From positions 1 through 47,977 of IMG/VR virus record IMGVR_UViG_3300010885_043431: 47,977 nt of DNA; one strand, given 5' to 3'. Below are positions 8,280 to 20,258 of the stretch, piece after piece (position 1 is the first letter of the stretch; each line of letters starts with the position of its first letter). The DNA is from a virus. Under the pieces are notes generated by a model. That model saw only the letters and a program-made list of their open reading frames with translations. It searched no databases and was not told the DNA's origin. Position numbers and translations under genes: made by a program.

Positions 8280-9064
8280 CGCTGGATCTCCATGGCGATG
8301 CCGTAGGAGATCGACTGTTCGTAGTTGTCCTGCGTCGCAGCGTTGACCGTTCGGTTTAGGTAGAACGTGTAGGCCGTAGGTCCTGAGCCACGCACGGCAG
8401 GGGCGTAGGTGCGCGTAGCCGCGGAGTTGGCCGTGTCGTCGAGGTAGTGCATGCGCCACGTGGAAGGCGTAGAGTCCTCGTTCTGATCGTAGAACGCGGA
8501 CATCATGCCCGAGTAGCGCACGTTGCCGACCTGGGAGTTGTAGCCTACGGGGCTAGAGGTGATCAAAGCGCCGTTCTTGTGCAGGACGAAGACGTTGTCC
8601 TGATGGAACTCACCCGTGATCATCCATCGACACCAGATGTGAGAGCTGGCGTACCTGGGCGTGATGGTCAGGTTCAGCTCTCCGACCGTAGTGCCGTCAC
8701 CGGTAACTGCTGAAGAGTAAGATGTGCGAGTATCGCTGCGCACTACCACGGTCTGAAGGATCGAGCCCGTACGGCTGATCGGCCCCCATGCCGAGCCGCG
8801 GTAGAGCAGCAGCTCCTGTAGGTCTTGTCGGTATACGACCTGACCTGCGACCGGAGAAGACGGCATGGATGCGGCGCTCGCCACGATCTGGTACTGGTTG
8901 CTGGCGCGAAGGATGCCCTCGTCGATGGCGTTGAGAATCGGCGCCGTGAGCGGGGTATATCCGTCTACGCTGTTGCGGAAACCGCCAGCGTAGGGGCGCT
9001 GGTAGAGCTCGTTGAGGGTGAGACCGTCAAGGTCTAGGCTCGACTGGTTGAGGATGAACGGCAC
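8276..9064 (-). CDS. Fibre/tip protein, tandem paralogue 3
   Basis: 262 aa. It shares TPLTAPILNAIDEG, LYRGSAWGPISRTGSILQ, GTTVGELNLTITPRYASS, MITGEFHQDNVFVLHKNG and NEDSTPSTWRMHY with the two downstream genes. It has a longer leader (MPFILNQSSLDLDGLTL) before the shared part. It is the most upstream of three head-to-tail copies, so the array probably arose by unequal recombination. No enzymatic motif is present. Confidence 0.8.
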   Translation of the reverse strand: MPFILNQSSLDLDGLTLNELYQRPYAGGFRNSVDGYTPLTAPILNAIDEGILRASNQYQIVASAASMPSSPVAGQVVYRQDLQELLLYRGSAWGPISRTGSILQTVVVRSDTRTSYSSAVTGDGTTVGELNLTITPRYASSHIWCRWMITGEFHQDNVFVLHKNGALITSSPVGYNSQVGNVRYSGMMSAFYDQNEDSTPSTWRMHYLDDTANSAATRTYAPAVRGSGPTAYTFYLNRTVNAATQDNYEQSISYGIAMEIQR

Positions 9065-9067
9065 GGC

Positions 9068-9379
9068 CTAGGCACCCGGCTTTGGATACTTGTCCTTCAC
9101 CGCGGCCACCTTGGCCTCGTACGCGATCATCTTCGACTCGTCACCCTGACGCATCCAGTACATCGCATCGGCAAACTCTGCGATGGGCGGGTACTCGTCG
9201 ACGCGCATTCGCTGGTACTCGCTGTGGTCATAGGCCGCGCGCAGCTCGCTAAGACGAGCGTCTACCTCGTCCTGGGTGGGCGGAGTAGTCTCGGACAGCC
9301 ACTCAATCTCGCCGTCTCGGACCACCCACTCCTCTCCGGGGCGAAGAGAAACTAGTGCGTCAGCTAGGTCTGGCTTCAT
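9068..9379 (-). CDS. XkdW-like small tail protein, copy 2
   Basis: 103 aa from the ATG that overlaps the upstream stop. LRPGEEWVVRDGEIEWL, a helical YQRMRVDEYPPIAEFADAMYW segment and a closing VAAVKDKYPKP align in order with the 115-aa protein at 6362-6709. Residues that differ are mostly in the middle helix. Having two copies in one fibre block suggests that each serves a different fibre, which is an inference from position only. Confidence 0.7.
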   Translation of the reverse strand: MKPDLADALVSLRPGEEWVVRDGEIEWLSETTPPTQDEVDARLSELRAAYDHSEYQRMRVDEYPPIAEFADAMYWMRQGDESKMIAYEAKVAAVKDKYPKPGA

Positions 9380-10038
9380 GCGGCCCACTCCGTGATCGTG
9401 AGGTGAGACTCCCAGTTGGTTCCCTGGTTGATGGTTATGCTTCCTCCGTTGTAGGCCCTGATCTGGACCTTGAACACCTGCGCGGCCGTGCTGACCGCGG
9501 GGCCAAACCAGGACACCGTTGGTCGAGAGTAGAGATCGGAGGTTCCGGCATAGAACTGATGCGCCTGGTTTTGATAGGTCAAGACGGTGCCGTCACGGTT
9601 GATGGCGGCGCTGCTGCCTTGCGAGCTCGACTGCATCAGCAGCTCGGCTACCACCTCTAGTCGAGAGGTGGCTAGCTTAGGCGTGAACGTATAGGCACCA
9701 CCGGTCGCGTCTATCAAGCTGCTGCTAGTGGTGGTTGTTAGGTTAGTGAACGTCAACCTGCCGATCTGGATCGGCGTACCGGTGTAGGCGCCAGCGGCAG
9801 CTGCGGCCGATGTGACGGCGAGCGCCTTCCACGTCGAGCCGGTGAAGATCTCTAGGGCTCCGATGTCGGTGCGGTAGGACATCATCCCGGCAGACGGCGA
9901 GATGCCCGCCGCGGAAAACTGAGCGGTTCTCGTAGCTGCGTCCGCGAAGTTCATCACGCTCTGCTGCATCAAGTAGCCGTTGACGTTGGCCGAAGTGAGA
10001 ACCTCGGTCGTGAAGTTTCGTACGCCTAGACCGGGCAT
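9376..10038 (-). CDS. Tail fibre-like protein, 220 aa
   Basis: The N-terminal half carries the same kind of segment as the neighbouring fibre genes (SAGMMSYRTDIGALEIFTGSTWKAL). The C-terminal half is a distinct beta-rich domain (GAYTFTPKLATSRLEVVAELLMQ ... WESHLTITEWAA). A Thr/Ser-rich strand TTTTSSSLIDAT sits between them. It is a shorter cousin of the three tandem paralogues, with a different end domain. Confidence 0.72.
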   Translation of the reverse strand: MPGLGVRNFTTEVLTSANVNGYLMQQSVMNFADAATRTAQFSAAGISPSAGMMSYRTDIGALEIFTGSTWKALAVTSAAAAAGAYTGTPIQIGRLTFTNLTTTTSSSLIDATGGAYTFTPKLATSRLEVVAELLMQSSSQGSSAAINRDGTVLTYQNQAHQFYAGTSDLYSRPTVSWFGPAVSTAAQVFKVQIRAYNGGSITINQGTNWESHLTITEWAA

Positions 10039-10865
10039 TAGGCTGGGTACCTCAGGATCACAACGCCGCTACCACCAGAGAAGCCACCGCTGCTGCCTGC
10101 TGGCCAAGAGCCGCCACCGCCGCCCTTGCCATTCTCGCCGTCGCCGTTGCTACGCCCCGAGCCCCCGCCACCATAACCAGCAACGCTAGTTCCGATGTTA
10201 CCGCCGAGGTATCCGAGGCCAGCCCCAGCGCCACCACCGCCATAGCCAGTAGACGTACCAGTAATGCTACTCAACACACCAATTCCTCCGTTGCCGCCTT
10301 GAAGGTTAGACCCGTTTGTACCGGCTCCTCCGGCACCGCCGCCACCGCCACCGGCAGAGTTACCACCCGCGTCGCCATAGCCAGAACCACCATTGTTTCC
10401 CTGCCCAGCGGTTCCTGCACCGGCGCTATTTTGAGGAGCACCACCTCCACCGCCACCGCCGCCGGAGCCGCCCGTTACCGGTGCGCCGCCGCCGTCTCTG
10501 CTGCCGCCATTGCCCCCACCCAGGGAGGTGATAGAAAACGCGGCGATCGACGAACTGCCGCCAGACCCCGTAGCCCCAGCGCCACCACCAACAACCACGT
10601 TGGTCGCAAATGCCGTGCGTGTGGTAGAACCAGAGCGCACACCGCCCGCGCCACCACCTCCACCGCCGTTTGTTCCCGATCCTCCGCCACCGCCAACCAC
10701 GAGGTAATCAATCGTCGTTGCCGTCATCCCCGCGGTAGGCTTGTGAAGAATAAACTCGGACGTGCCAACCGCAGAAAATGTGTGAACCCGGTAACCGGAA
10801 ATGACGGTCATCGTTCCGCCTATGCCACGCGGCGTTTGATTACTACTAGCGGCTGCGCAGATCAT
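10038..10865 (-). CDS. Glycine-rich fibre/adhesin protein
   Basis: 275 aa from an ATG that overlaps the upstream stop. A short beta N-terminus (TVISGYRVHTFSAVGTSEFIL) leads into about 180 residues dominated by Gly, Ser, Ala and Asn with many runs of four to six glycines. The protein ends with GFSGGSGVVILRYPA. This is the pattern of polyglycine-rich phage fibre tips, which form packed PG-II helices in some adhesins. The coding strand is C-rich on the plus strand, so shadow frames on both strands are long and misleading. Confidence 0.82.
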   Translation of the reverse strand: MICAAASSNQTPRGIGGTMTVISGYRVHTFSAVGTSEFILHKPTAGMTATTIDYLVVGGGGGSGTNGGGGGGAGGVRSGSTTRTAFATNVVVGGGAGATGSGGSSSIAAFSITSLGGGNGGSRDGGGAPVTGGSGGGGGGGGAPQNSAGAGTAGQGNNGGSGYGDAGGNSAGGGGGGAGGAGTNGSNLQGGNGGIGVLSSITGTSTGYGGGGAGAGLGYLGGNIGTSVAGYGGGGSGRSNGDGENGKGGGGGSWPAGSSGGFSGGSGVVILRYPA

Positions 10866-11290
10866 GCTACCAAGTCTCCAATCGCTACCCAGATGTCGGT
10901 GCCGCGCTTTACCAGCGTAGCGCTCGACCACTGAGTGCGTAGCTTGAGCCCGGGCGTGCCGTTGACGGTAACCCCAGCGGTAGATGCGATGGTCGTTTGT
11001 CCGGTGCTGGACTGCAGGATTGTGACCTGAGCGCCGATCGGAAATGCCTGTGCGCTGTTCAGCGGCACAGTTACGGTGTTGGCCGAGGCGTTGTTCATCT
11101 CGACCATCTTGTTCCGGTCGGACAAAAGCAAGGTGTAGGAGGTGACGGTCTGCTGGTTGAGCGTTAGGTTGACCGCAAGCTCGGCGGTGGCCGTGGCGGC
11201 CTGAATGCCGTTCTCCATCACGGTCATGCGAGCAGCGCTGAGCGGATACGTCCCGTTGTTGTCGGCCCAGGTCTGTGGCGTGTACGGCAT
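10862..11290 (-). CDS. Small tail-associated protein, 142 aa
   Basis: Starts MPYTPQTWADNNGTYPLSAARM, close in style to the MPYTRPYPAG starts of the fibre genes nearby. The remainder is beta-rich (VTSYTLLLSDRNKMVEMNNAS, PIGAQVTILQSSTGQTTIAST, RGTDIWVAIGDL), as in small carbohydrate-binding or fibre end domains of tailed phages. It lies between two fibre genes with a 4-base overlap downstream and a 9-base gap upstream. No catalytic residues were recognised. Confidence 0.7.
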   Translation of the reverse strand: MPYTPQTWADNNGTYPLSAARMTVMENGIQAATATAELAVNLTLNQQTVTSYTLLLSDRNKMVEMNNASANTVTVPLNSAQAFPIGAQVTILQSSTGQTTIASTAGVTVNGTPGLKLRTQWSSATLVKRGTDIWVAIGDLVA

Positions 11291-11299
11291 CAGGTACTC

Positions 11300-12397
11300 C
11301 TAGGCGATCGCGGTAACGGAGATCTTGGGCATGGAAAACTGCGTGGAGCCAGCTCCATCAAAGTAGAAGGTGGAGTGCAGGCGCTGGGTGTTGGCGGCGG
11401 TACTGTACGGGCGATACTGCATCTTGAGCGTCTTGAGGGAGGTCCAGGTGGCCTGGCGCCCCGTGTTGGGGTCAGCCGAGCCGCCGATCGCGATCGTCCA
11501 AGAGAAGACGTTGCGATCCTCGTCGTACTGCGCCGAGTGGTTGTGGCGGGCGTAGACGACCTCGACCCCGTCGATGAAGAACTTGTAGTGGGAGATGGCG
11601 TGGGCCGTCGAGCCCTCCCAGTTGGAGGCAAACTCAAACTCATACTCCACTCGGCTGGCCTCGGCGGGGGGCAGGTAGGCGATCGTCGATCCCGTGATGT
11701 CCACGTAGGAGTCGACGTTGGAGTCCTGAAGGGCGGTCACGTTCTGCACGGTATAGGTGCCGGAACGCACCGTTACCGATGACCCGTCGCACATCGAACT
11801 CAGGCGCTCGATGATCGCCCCGGGCCAGAGCTGGGACTCGGTGCGCCACGCGGAGCCGTTGTAGGTGTAGTTGAGCCCCGTGTCGGTCTGATAGACCTTG
11901 TATCCAGCGGTAGGGGAGCCAGGGCGGGCGGCCGCGTTGGCGATCAGGCGCTGGTTGGTAAACGTCTCCCAGGCCGATCCGTTGTAGATCTCCAGGGCGC
12001 CCGCGTCTACGCGCCACGTGACCGTGCCCTGTACGGGAGCGACGGGGCGCTCGGCGACGTTAGCGATGACGATCGGCATGCCCGAGGAGGAACCAGCCTC
12101 GACCCAGGCCGAGTTGTAGTACACGAAGAGGGTGCCGTCGTTGGTGTCGTACCAGAGGTCTCCCGTGACGGGCCCGGTAGGTCCTGTGGTACCGACCGTC
12201 GAGGCGCGTCCAGGGGCCCCTGTGGGGCCCGTCTGGGTCGTAGGGGAGGTACTGGGCCCCGTAGGACCAGCAGGCCCCGTAGGGCCCACTACGGTGGCCG
12301 GAACGAGGTTCCAGACCGTACCGTCGTAGATCCACGTCTGCCCAGAGTAGGTGTACGTCTGGTTAGTAGACGGACCGGATGGAAAGTCGATCGGCAT
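11300..12397 (-). CDS. Collagen-like tail fibre protein, 365 aa
   Basis: I chose the ATG at 12397, one base after the upstream stop. The order is a WIYDGTVWNLVP motif, collagen-like GPTGPAGPTGPS and GAPGRASTVGTTGPTGP blocks (about residues 36-80), three repeats with YNSAWVEAG, YNGSAWETF and YNGSAWRTE, and a globular beta C-terminus (about residues 210-365) containing HNHSAQYDEDRNVFSWTIA. The YNGSxW repeats recur in most fibres of this block and may be a shared docking or folding element. Confidence 0.82.
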   Translation of the reverse strand: MPIDFPSGPSTNQTYTYSGQTWIYDGTVWNLVPATVVGPTGPAGPTGPSTSPTTQTGPTGAPGRASTVGTTGPTGPVTGDLWYDTNDGTLFVYYNSAWVEAGSSSGMPIVIANVAERPVAPVQGTVTWRVDAGALEIYNGSAWETFTNQRLIANAAARPGSPTAGYKVYQTDTGLNYTYNGSAWRTESQLWPGAIIERLSSMCDGSSVTVRSGTYTVQNVTALQDSNVDSYVDITGSTIAYLPPAEASRVEYEFEFASNWEGSTAHAISHYKFFIDGVEVVYARHNHSAQYDEDRNVFSWTIAIGGSADPNTGRQATWTSLKTLKMQYRPYSTAANTQRLHSTFYFDGAGSTQFSMPKISVTAIA

Positions 12398-12398
12398 C

Positions 12399-15300
12399 TT
12401 AGCCCTGGGCCTCGGTCCACGAGATGCGCGAGTAGACCGTACCGATGGTAGCGCCCGTGATCGGAACGGCGGGAACCGCGAAGATCGTGAGGATGTCTGG
12501 CCCGTCGGGATACTGCTTAGAGCCACCGAGGATGCCGTTGCCGAGCTCGCGGATGAAGACGATGTCCTGGTCGGTAACGCTGTAGACGTTCGACACGCCG
12601 CTCTGCTGGGCGTAGAAGCTCAGCACCGTATCTCCGCCCGTTACCGCCGTGCCAGACGTGGCCCCACCGTGATCGATGTACTGAGAGATCGATCCGTTAC
12701 CGGCGTAGGTCCAGTTGGTGTAGGTCTGGAACGCGGTGCTCTCGGTGTTGATCTTGAGCGTGATGATGAACGGCGCGTTGGCGCTGAACACGGCGCAGGT
12801 CTTGAGCGTGAGCATCGAGCGGTTGATCAGGTTGCGAATGCCTAGATCGCGGGGAATACCCAGGTCCACGCTTGGAGCCAAGCGAATGCTGAGGATCGGC
12901 TTGGCTGCTTGTCCGCCTGCGACGCTGAAGTTCACACCGTTGGTGTTGAAGCCCGTGAAGAGGTACGACTTGTCTTCGTCGAACTGGCCGTCCATGATGA
13001 CCGACGTTCCCCAGTGAGACAGGGCCGGTGCAAAGTTCTGATTGACCGAGAAGATCGTCTCGCCCTTGGAGGCGTTAGCATTCGCCGTTCGGCCGTGACG
13101 GTTGCGATAGGTGATAGACAGCGTGGTGTCGTTGGTCTTGGTGTACTTCATGTACTCCTGGTTGACCATGACCGTACCCGTGCTCGGGAACTGACTAGCG
13201 TCGGCAACGCTCAGGTTAAACGGCACCGCGGTCGCAGAGCGCATCGCAAAGTTGATAGTCACGGAGCCCGTGGTGGTGCTCTTGGCGGCCGTGATCGCGG
13301 TAATGGTAAACGTGTTAGCGTCGGTGACCGTCACGTTGTACGTGATGGAAGAGGGTGCTCCCGATCCCGAGAACGTCAACAGTAGGTTGTCTCCGGTAGC
13401 GAGCCCGTGGCCGCTCGACGTGATCGTAAAGGTCGTAGAGTTTACGGTCGAAGACCACGTTCCCACCGCGTTGTAGTTTGTAACTGCCGTAAGTGACGTG
13501 CGCTTACACCTGTTCATGATCTCAAAGCGTCCGGGGAGGTTGCCTGAGCGAATCCATGCCTCGGTATTGACGTTGTTCTGCGGTGCCTCGTGAACGTAGG
13601 TGATGGCGCCGTTGGTCGTACGAATGCCCCAGCGGATCTTGCCCGCGCCGTACCACGAGTAGTCAATAAAGAACATCTGCATCTTGTTCGGGTCTAGCGT
13701 GTAGCCAGAGGGGCCGGTGCCGTCCAGCGGATCAATCGAGAAGTTAGCCGACTCAACACGAGTCTCCACGGTCTTCAGGGCCTTGGTCTGGAAAGCCGTA
13801 GCCGTCCCGCGATAACGGGGTGCGATGATGAGTTCGCTGTCGCTCAGGATGTCGACGATCGCGTGGCTCATGCCTCGGATCACGATGTAGTCACCGGGGG
13901 CAAGCTGAGACAGGAACTTGGTGTTGGTTCCGTAGACGGTGCTGGAGCCACGAACGGCGGTGACGTTGCCCGACAGGGAGGTCGTAGAGCTGCGCTTTAC
14001 CGCGTACAGCTTCTCTCCATCAAACTCCCAGAACACGCCGTTCTGCTCGTCAAACAGGCCCTCGCGGGTAAGCGCATCGCGCCACGCGGTCACGTCTACC
14101 TGCGCGATACCACCGGGGGTGGTATCGCTAGGAACGGAGGCGGCAGGAACCCAGACGACGAACTTCTTAGGCTCCGGCACCGACTTGACGACCAGGCCGC
14201 TGGCGTTGTAGGGATTGATCCCGGTGCTGACGGTGAAGCCGCGTAGGCGGACGGTAGCTCCGGTCAACACTCCGGTGGCAGTGTCATAGGGCGACGCAAG
14301 CCCGTGCTCCTGCTCGGTAGTCACCGTGCAAACGAGATAGTTACCATTAGAGGCCCAATCCGTAGAGTCCACCAGGATGTTGTTTACGTCGTACACCGGC
14401 TTAAGCAGGGATCCGGTGGAGAACTGAACGCCCTTGCCGGACTGGTAACGGAAGTACTTTCGGGTCTGGCGGATGATCTGCGCGTTCGGAGCGTTGCTGC
14501 CAGGGTTGATCTGAACGCCGCCGTCCGAAGATCGATGAATGGCGGTGCCCTCGGGGCGGGAGTAGACCAGCGAGTTGGCCCCAGTAGAGAGCTGCGTCGA
14601 GGCAGAGTAGTTAGCGACCGCGCGAGTGGTGTACTCAAACGCCATGTTGCTGTTTACCTTGTCAACGTAGAAGCCACCTACGTGATCAGCGGTAGGCTGG
14701 GTGGTGTCGATCACGTAGATGGGCGAACCCACGAACATGCCGTGCGGGTAGTTCATCGTCACGCGGGCGCGAGTGGTACCGTTGACGCGATCGATGGTGT
14801 TGACGGAGAAGTCCGACTGGTCAAAGAAGCCGCCGGTATAGATGCTCGTGTAGGGAGTGCGGAACTCCTGAGTTAGGGTGGCGTTGCCGCTGGTAGATCC
14901 GCTGGCAGCAGAGGTGACCGCAAAGGTGGTGGCCGTCGGAGCGGGACTGGAAGCAACCTCGTAGATGCCGCTGGCAAGCGAGCCGCTGGATGCCGTGATG
15001 TAGACCGATTGACCGATCTTGTAACCGTGCGAGGTGCCGGTGGTAACGGTGACCGCCGTCAGGGTGCGCGAGTAGGTGGCCGCCTGTGACAGCACACGAA
15101 GGCCTGCGGTGCGCCTAGGGATGTATCGAAAGGTCGTCGACGTAGGGACCTGGGTGATCAGGTAGGCGCCGTCCACGGAGGTCTCGTTGCTCGACTCCTT
15201 GACGATGATCGGCTGACCGACCGAGCGCCCGTGTGCCGCGACCGTGGTCACCTCCATCAGGGTCGTGATCAGCGGAGACGACCAAGAGTACGAGAGGTTC

Positions 15301-16091
15301 GTGCCCAGCTTGGAGGCTCCGACCTCGTAGGCGATGAACTGCTCGCCGCTGGAAACCGCGAGAAACTCGTAGGTCGCGTTGTAGGTAAACGGAGTGCGCA
15401 GGCAGATCAGCACGGTGGCCGGGTTGTTCTGCGGGAAGATCACGTCCCAGATCTTGTTGATGCCAACGCCCGAGTAGCTGTTGTTGCCCTCAAAGCGCAC
15501 ACGGTAGGAAACTCCCCACGTAGCGTCGGTGTAGGTCTCGTAGCCGATGTAGCTGACGTTACCGTCCTCGCCTCCGCCCGGATACGAGTTGGCGCCCACG
15601 TGGATCGTCGGGACGTTCGGGCTATCGGCATCCGCGCTGATGAACGAGGAGGTCGAGGCTACGCCGAACGAAACCCAAGAGTTGCCGTTGACGTTGATCT
15701 GCTGGTACGAGTTGCCCAGCAGCGTGACGGTCCATGGCACGGTCAGTCCGACGTTGACCTCGTCCGAGTTGGCCGTCCCATGGACCTGCGTGAGGCCTGT
15801 TCGGCCGCGGTCGGTGGGGGCGGCAATAGTGTTAAAGACGCTGCCGCTCGCAGCAAGAGGCGTGATGCGGCTGATCTGGTCGCCGCTCAGGAAGGGCTCG
15901 TTGGCCTTGACAAACACGGACGGCACGTTGTTGATCATGCCGACGCTCTCCCACTTGGAGGCCTGCAGCGAGTACTCAAAGTCGGTGTCGATCATCGCCT
16001 GCGGCATCGAAACGCGCAGTTTCTCAACCGGGTCCTGATAGGTAGTACCGGGGACGAATCCTTCGTTGAAGCTAGACAGGAACTGGCTCAT
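12399..16091 (-). CDS. Large multi-domain virion protein, 1230 aa
   Basis: The largest gene in the window. The N-terminal part (LRVSMPQAMIDTDFEYSLQASKWESVGMINNVPS) resembles a large structural protein seen in T4-like and other large phages. The middle holds at least five beta modules of FCCH or Ig-like type, each with a HG-x(3)-G core and a TTF strand (AAHGRSVGQPIIV ... STTFRY; TSHGYKIGQSVYI ... TTFAV; YPHGMFVGSPIYV; SGHGLATGDNLLL). The C-terminal part (SRISWTEAQG end) is beta-rich. The likely location is baseplate or proximal fibre, an inference from size and position upstream of the fibre genes. The start at 16091 lies one base after the preceding stop. Confidence 0.8.
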   Translation of the reverse strand: MSQFLSSFNEGFVPGTTYQDPVEKLRVSMPQAMIDTDFEYSLQASKWESVGMINNVPSVFVKANEPFLSGDQISRITPLAASGSVFNTIAAPTDRGRTGLTQVHGTANSDEVNVGLTVPWTVTLLGNSYQQINVNGNSWVSFGVASTSSFISADADSPNVPTIHVGANSYPGGGEDGNVSYIGYETYTDATWGVSYRVRFEGNNSYSGVGINKIWDVIFPQNNPATVLICLRTPFTYNATYEFLAVSSGEQFIAYEVGASKLGTNLSYSWSSPLITTLMEVTTVAAHGRSVGQPIIVKESSNETSVDGAYLITQVPTSTTFRYIPRRTAGLRVLSQAATYSRTLTAVTVTTGTSHGYKIGQSVYITASSGSLASGIYEVASSPAPTATTFAVTSAASGSTSGNATLTQEFRTPYTSIYTGGFFDQSDFSVNTIDRVNGTTRARVTMNYPHGMFVGSPIYVIDTTQPTADHVGGFYVDKVNSNMAFEYTTRAVANYSASTQLSTGANSLVYSRPEGTAIHRSSDGGVQINPGSNAPNAQIIRQTRKYFRYQSGKGVQFSTGSLLKPVYDVNNILVDSTDWASNGNYLVCTVTTEQEHGLASPYDTATGVLTGATVRLRGFTVSTGINPYNASGLVVKSVPEPKKFVVWVPAASVPSDTTPGGIAQVDVTAWRDALTREGLFDEQNGVFWEFDGEKLYAVKRSSTTSLSGNVTAVRGSSTVYGTNTKFLSQLAPGDYIVIRGMSHAIVDILSDSELIIAPRYRGTATAFQTKALKTVETRVESANFSIDPLDGTGPSGYTLDPNKMQMFFIDYSWYGAGKIRWGIRTTNGAITYVHEAPQNNVNTEAWIRSGNLPGRFEIMNRCKRTSLTAVTNYNAVGTWSSTVNSTTFTITSSGHGLATGDNLLLTFSGSGAPSSITYNVTVTDANTFTITAITAAKSTTTGSVTINFAMRSATAVPFNLSVADASQFPSTGTVMVNQEYMKYTKTNDTTLSITYRNRHGRTANANASKGETIFSVNQNFAPALSHWGTSVIMDGQFDEDKSYLFTGFNTNGVNFSVAGGQAAKPILSIRLAPSVDLGIPRDLGIRNLINRSMLTLKTCAVFSANAPFIITLKINTESTAFQTYTNWTYAGNGSISQYIDHGGATSGTAVTGGDTVLSFYAQQSGVSNVYSVTDQDIVFIRELGNGILGGSKQYPDGPDILTIFAVPAVPITGATIGTVYSRISWTEAQG

Positions 16092-16092
16092 G

Positions 16093-19333
<3,241 letters not shown>

Positions 19334-19350
19334 CTGTACTCCTTTTCTCG

Positions 19351-19905
19351 TTACGAGATGTAAGCCTTCCCGCCAAATGCCGCGGTGAAGGTGATTGTCA
19401 TAGCGTTATCGGAGGTATAAAGAACATCTCCAATAACAACGTTTTCGGCACTATCTACAATGCTAACGCCACCCGGCCTGGTGCCAAGGTTGTGTTGTAC
19501 TGACCACGTGCTTGTGGCAGCTGACTGCACGTGCGTGTATCTAACTGTGGTGGCAAGCCAGAGATTCTGATCGCTGTCGTACTGAATAACCTGCCCGTCC
19601 ACCGCGGGATCTAGGTCAAATTTAGCCTCAAACGTACCCCCAAAATTTACCGGGGTTCCCCAGACAGTTTCCTGCGTCTTAGGGCCATAAAAGTTGTTTG
19701 TAGTCTTGTCAAGGTAGTAGTCACCAATGTTGCCAAGCCCTGAGCCTGGCACGCCATTTGAGGACAGAATCTGAGATCCCGCAGCTCCAACGACCCCGGG
19801 GGCTTGAATCGTTACGCTGGGTTCAACGATGTCAACAGTGACACTCGTTGTCTCCTTGTCAATAACGACGTATTTTCTGTCCTCGGTAACTGTTACCTGA
19901 GTCAT
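19351..19905 (-). CDS. Tail fibre-associated protein, 184 aa
   Basis: Contains a short SSNGVPGSGLGNIGDYYLDKTTNNFYGPK segment, the phage-fibre module with G-x-GDYYLD, followed by an Ig-like C-terminal domain (WSVQHNLGTRPGGVSIVDSAENVVIGDV ... ITFTAAFGGKAYIS) that resembles the C-terminus of the gene at 18104. It overlaps the upstream gene by 4 bases. The likely role is a baseplate or fibre accessory. Confidence 0.72.
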   Translation of the reverse strand: MTQVTVTEDRKYVVIDKETTSVTVDIVEPSVTIQAPGVVGAAGSQILSSNGVPGSGLGNIGDYYLDKTTNNFYGPKTQETVWGTPVNFGGTFEAKFDLDPAVDGQVIQYDSDQNLWLATTVRYTHVQSAATSTWSVQHNLGTRPGGVSIVDSAENVVIGDVLYTSDNAMTITFTAAFGGKAYIS

Positions 19906-20258
19906 TTAGTGACCTCTGCCGAAACCCTGAACCTTCCTTGAACAAGTCGCGTCACCGCAGTGCTCGACGTATTTACAAGTTCAAGATCGTAAACATAATC
20001 GCCAGGCTCCAGAGCAGCGGTGCTAGTGGCAGAAATGCTAATAACGATCGTTCCGGCAGCCCCGCCAAGGGTAATCCCGGCAGCGGGGCTAGACGTTAGA
20101 CTTACAATTGTTGTCGATGCGTTTGCCTTGGAGCGAACTTGCATCCTGGCCGTGTACCCGGTCAGATTGATGACAGTTCCGTTCGCATCCTTGTACGTCA
20201 TGGAGAGACCAAAGGTCGCCCCCTGATCGCAGACGATGTTGTAGGAACCAGCTGGCAA
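19902..20258 (-). CDS. BppU-like beta-sandwich tail protein, 118 aa
   Basis: A TTG start abuts the upstream stop. YNIVCDQGATFGLSMTYKD, then INLTGYTARMQVRSK, then EPGDYVYDLELVN and RLVQGRFRVSAEVT follow the strand order of the small Ig-like domain found in upper-baseplate proteins of BppU type. No enzyme motifs. Its position between a possible head or baseplate gene and the fibres fits a connector role. Confidence 0.65.
   Translation of the reverse strand: MPAGSYNIVCDQGATFGLSMTYKDANGTVINLTGYTARMQVRSKANASTTIVSLTSSPAAGITLGGAAGTIVISISATSTAALEPGDYVYDLELVNTSSTAVTRLVQGRFRVSAEVTK

Noticed and set aside
9980-10934. Long plus-strand open frames opposite the glycine-rich gene
   Set aside because: They arise because Gly-rich GGN codons leave few stops in other frames. 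No ribosome sites, and composition is Arg/Pro/Ala-rich.
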